A stretch of DNA of 46,489 bases, from positions 1 to 46,489 of the forward strand of contig PIVQ01000008.1 of assembly GCA_003354055.1 (NCBI GenBank), read 5' to 3'. This document shows, piece by piece, positions 44,154 to 46,489 of this stretch. The notes beneath the pieces were generated by a model. The model was given only the letters and a program-made list of their open reading frames with translations, was not told the origin of the DNA and did no database searches. The number at the start of each line of letters is the position of its first letter. Position 1 is the first letter of the stretch. A program made the position numbers and the translations under genes. This stretch comes from Desulfobacteraceae bacterium (lineage in GTDB: Bacteria > Desulfobacterota > Desulfobacteria > Desulfobacterales > Desulfobacteraceae).

Positions 44154-46489
44154 TTACTCCTGTTCAGTATCCTGTTCTGGAACTTCGTTTTCTTCTTGTG
44201 CCTGATCTTCCTCTTCTATCTGCTCCTCTGGCGGCTCAACCTTTCGTTCAAACTGGGGCACCGGACCGTCGCCTTCAAGGCAGGCAATCTTCATGTCTTC
44301 ATCCAGGTAAATCTGAACCCGGCTATCATCGGTGATTTCTCCTGCGATTATCTTATCGGCAAGGAAATCCTGAATCCGCGCTTGAATAACCCGTTTGAGA
44401 GGACGTGCGCCAAACATGGGATTGTATCCCTCTTCGGCCAGGTAGTCCAGTACCTCATCTTGAAATACCAGTTCTATCTCCCTGTCCATCATCAATTTTT
44501 TCAGCCGTTTGAGCTGGATTTTGACAATGGGTTTCATCACCTCTTTGGTCAATTGATTGAAGATGAGGACATCATCCAGACGGTTGATGAACTCCGGTCT
44601 GAAATGGGAGCGGACTGCAGCCATGATCCCCTGTTGCATCTGCGCCTCTTCTTCAGGGGTTTCAACAGGCCGGATCAGTTCAGATCCCAGGTTGGAGGTC
44701 AGCAGAACTATTGTGTTTGTAAAATTTACGGTAATGCCCTGGCTGTCGGTAAGACGGCCATCGTCCAGCAATTGGAGGAAAAGGTTAAACACATCCGGAT
44801 GGGCCTTTTCAACCTCGTCAAAAAGAATGACGGAATAGGGTTTTCTCCGGACCTTATTTGTCAGAATCCCCCCTTCTTCATACCCAACATATCCCGGAGG
44901 GGCACCGACCAGACGAGCCGCAGAGTGTTTTTCCATGAACTCACTCATGTCAATTCTAACCAGGGCAAGTTCACTGTCAAAAAGGTACTCGGCAAGGGTC
45001 TTGGCTATTTCTGTTTTTCCGGTACCTGTGGGCCCCAGCATAAGAAAGGAGGCAATGGGCCGTTCAGCATCCTGAACCCCTGCCCTTGCCCTGCGGATGG
45101 CTTTGGACATCACTTCCAAAGTATTGTCCTGACCCATCACCCGTTTTCTCAGGTGATCCTCAAGATTCATCAGCCGGTCTTTTTCCTCACCCAGCATTTT
45201 GGATACCGGGATTCCGGTCATAAAGGAAACCGTCTTAGCCACATCCTCTTCATTAATATCTTTTTTCAGAAGGTTGGCATCGGTGACATCCACCTCTTCA
45301 TACTCGGCCAGAATGGCTTCGTTCTTGGGAATGATCTTGTACTGCAGTTCAGCGACCCTGGAAAAATCTTCGTCCTCAATCCTGGACTCCAATTCTTTTT
45401 TAGCGTCTTCCAGCTCTTTTTTGGCATCCTGAACCAGTGAAATGGAATCTTTTTCCTTCTGCCATTTCTCCGTGAGTTCGGAACTCTGTTCAGACAGGTC
45501 CGCAAGCTCTTCCCTTATCAGGGCCAGTCGCTTGACCACCTTTTCATCGGTTTCCTTTTCTATGGCGTTGACCTCTATCTTTAATTCAACAATCCTCTGG
45601 TCTAAGGCTTCTATCTCATCGGGCTTGGCAGCCATTTTAAGACGAACCGTGGCACAGGTCTGGTCCATGAGATCGATTGCCTTGTCCGGCAGAAACCGTT
45701 CAGACAGATACCGCTGGGACAATTTTGTTGATGCCACAAGAGCTGTGTCAAGCACCTGCACCCCATGATGTATTTCATACCTGTCTTTGATCCCCCTGAG
45801 GATGGTCAGGGTCTCTTCGATGGAAGGCTCGTCCACCTGGACAATCTGAAACCGCCGCATGAGAGCGGTATCTTTTTCAATATGTTTCCGATACTCTTCG
45901 AGAGTAGTGGATCCCATACACCGGATCTCTCCTCTGGACAGAGCCGGTTTCAAAAGGTTGGCTGCATCCATTGCACCTTCGGATCCACCGCCGGCTCCGA
46001 CAATCATATGAATTTCATCAATGAAAAGAATAATATTTCCTGCGTCCTGAACCTCCTGAATCACGTTTTTAAAGCGTTCCTCAAACTCGCCGCGAAATTT
46101 GGCGCCGGCCAGCAATTGCCCCATATCAAGGGCCATGATGATAATGTTATGAAGGCTTTCAGGTACTTTTTTCTGGGCAATCCGGGTAGCCAGTCCTTCG
46201 ACAATTGCTGTTTTACCCACTCCGGGTTCACCTATGATGATGGGATTGCTTTTAATTTTACGGCTCAGGATCTGAATGGCAAGGCTGATTTCCTTATCCC
46301 GGCCGATAATGGGATCAATTTTAGCTTCCCTGGCCTTCTTGGTTAGGTTTACCGCATATTGGTCCAGGTATTCGAATCCTTCTGCAGAGCCGCCGCCCAG
46401 TTCCTTGGCCTATTTTATATTTCTTTCAAGGGCACCGGGTAAAAGCCCTGCATTGGTAAGCCCTTCCATGATATTATCAAGTTTGAGAA
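44154..46489 (-). pseudogene. clpV: ClpV/TssH sheath-disassembly AAA+ ATPase, partial, with an in-frame TAG
   Basis: The gene runs off the right edge; 778 codons are visible. ClpV unfolds contracted TssBC sheath for reuse. It has AAA+ domain 1 (Walker A GEPGVGKT, Walker B ILFIDEIH), the middle coiled coil, and AAA+ domain 2 (GPTGTGKTEIAKTLAEYLF, VILFDEVEKAH), then an acidic Glu-rich tail. Codons 46412-46410 are TAG, in frame, between KALERNIK-type sequence and AKELGGGSAEGFEYLDQYAV, that is, in the linker between the N-domain and domain 1. The frame is coherent on both sides. No start codon lies downstream of the TAG until a GTG at 46220 inside Walker A. It may be broken, mis-sequenced or read through. 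Confidence 0.8.

Noticed and set aside
44196..45440. A 414-codon open frame on the plus strand opposite clpV
   Set aside because: It is entirely antisense to clear AAA+ motifs of clpV and shows no protein family features; it is a shadow frame.

Overview
The window looks like chromosomal DNA of a Gram-negative, probably marine, sulfate-reducing member of the Desulfobacterota (Desulfobacteraceae-like). This assignment is inferred from gene content and protein style: SecDF-YajC, CpoB and lytic transglycosylases indicate an outer membrane, and a class I adenylate cyclase, ParE/ParC and an IcmF-type T6SS fit that group. No 16S rRNA, tRNA, CRISPR array or insertion sequence was seen. Apart from the clpV gene at the right edge, the genes look intact and are packed in short operons. 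TTG starts occur (yajC, topA, probably ptsH and secD).

Layout. 1-874 (-): phosphotransferase EI (cut by the left edge) and HPr. 1011-1673 (+): LOG-family nucleotide phosphoribohydrolase behind a strong sigma70-like promoter. 1703-5569 (-): a large class I adenylate cyclase with HEAT-like and pentapeptide-repeat regions ahead of the catalytic domain. 5677-11422 (+): parE, parC, mltF. 11552-21078 (+): rng, a LysM-like membrane protein, yajC-secD-secF, cpoB, dprA, topA. 21128-23789 (-): efp followed by a hybrid histidine kinase. 23955-28480 (+): guaA, a membrane-anchored coiled-coil protein, a protein with kinase-fold hallmarks resembling SidJ-type pseudokinases, and a 53-residue Cys-rich protein. 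28469-29620 (-): MltD-like transglycosylase. 29853-30560 (+): SPOR-domain protein.

30642-46489 (-) is a type VI secretion locus. In transcription order it reads clpV, tssM, tssJ, a 281-bp regulatory gap, a degenerate acyl-adenylate-ligase-like gene, tssB, tssC, hcp, tssK, tssE, a small beta-helix spike-like gene, tssF, tssL. This covers sheath (B, C), tube (Hcp), baseplate (E, F, K), membrane complex (J, L, M) and the recycling ATPase. tssG, tssA and a full-length vgrG are not in the window.

The most interesting points are in the T6SS. (1) The gap upstream of the ligase-like gene has a textbook sigma54 -24/-12 element and, further upstream, three tandem 28-bp units, each with a dyad followed by a T-tract on the transcribed strand; they could be enhancer sites, terminators or both. 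(2) The ligase-like protein lacks the nucleotide-binding P-loop and the catalytic A10 lysine, so it looks like a pseudoenzyme in a secretion operon. (3) A stand-alone needle-like beta-helix protein sits in the baseplate block. (4) clpV has an in-frame TAG between its N-terminal and first AAA+ domains, so it is either broken, mis-sequenced or read through. Outside the T6SS, the SidJ-like putative pseudokinase downstream of guaA is the most novel gene.
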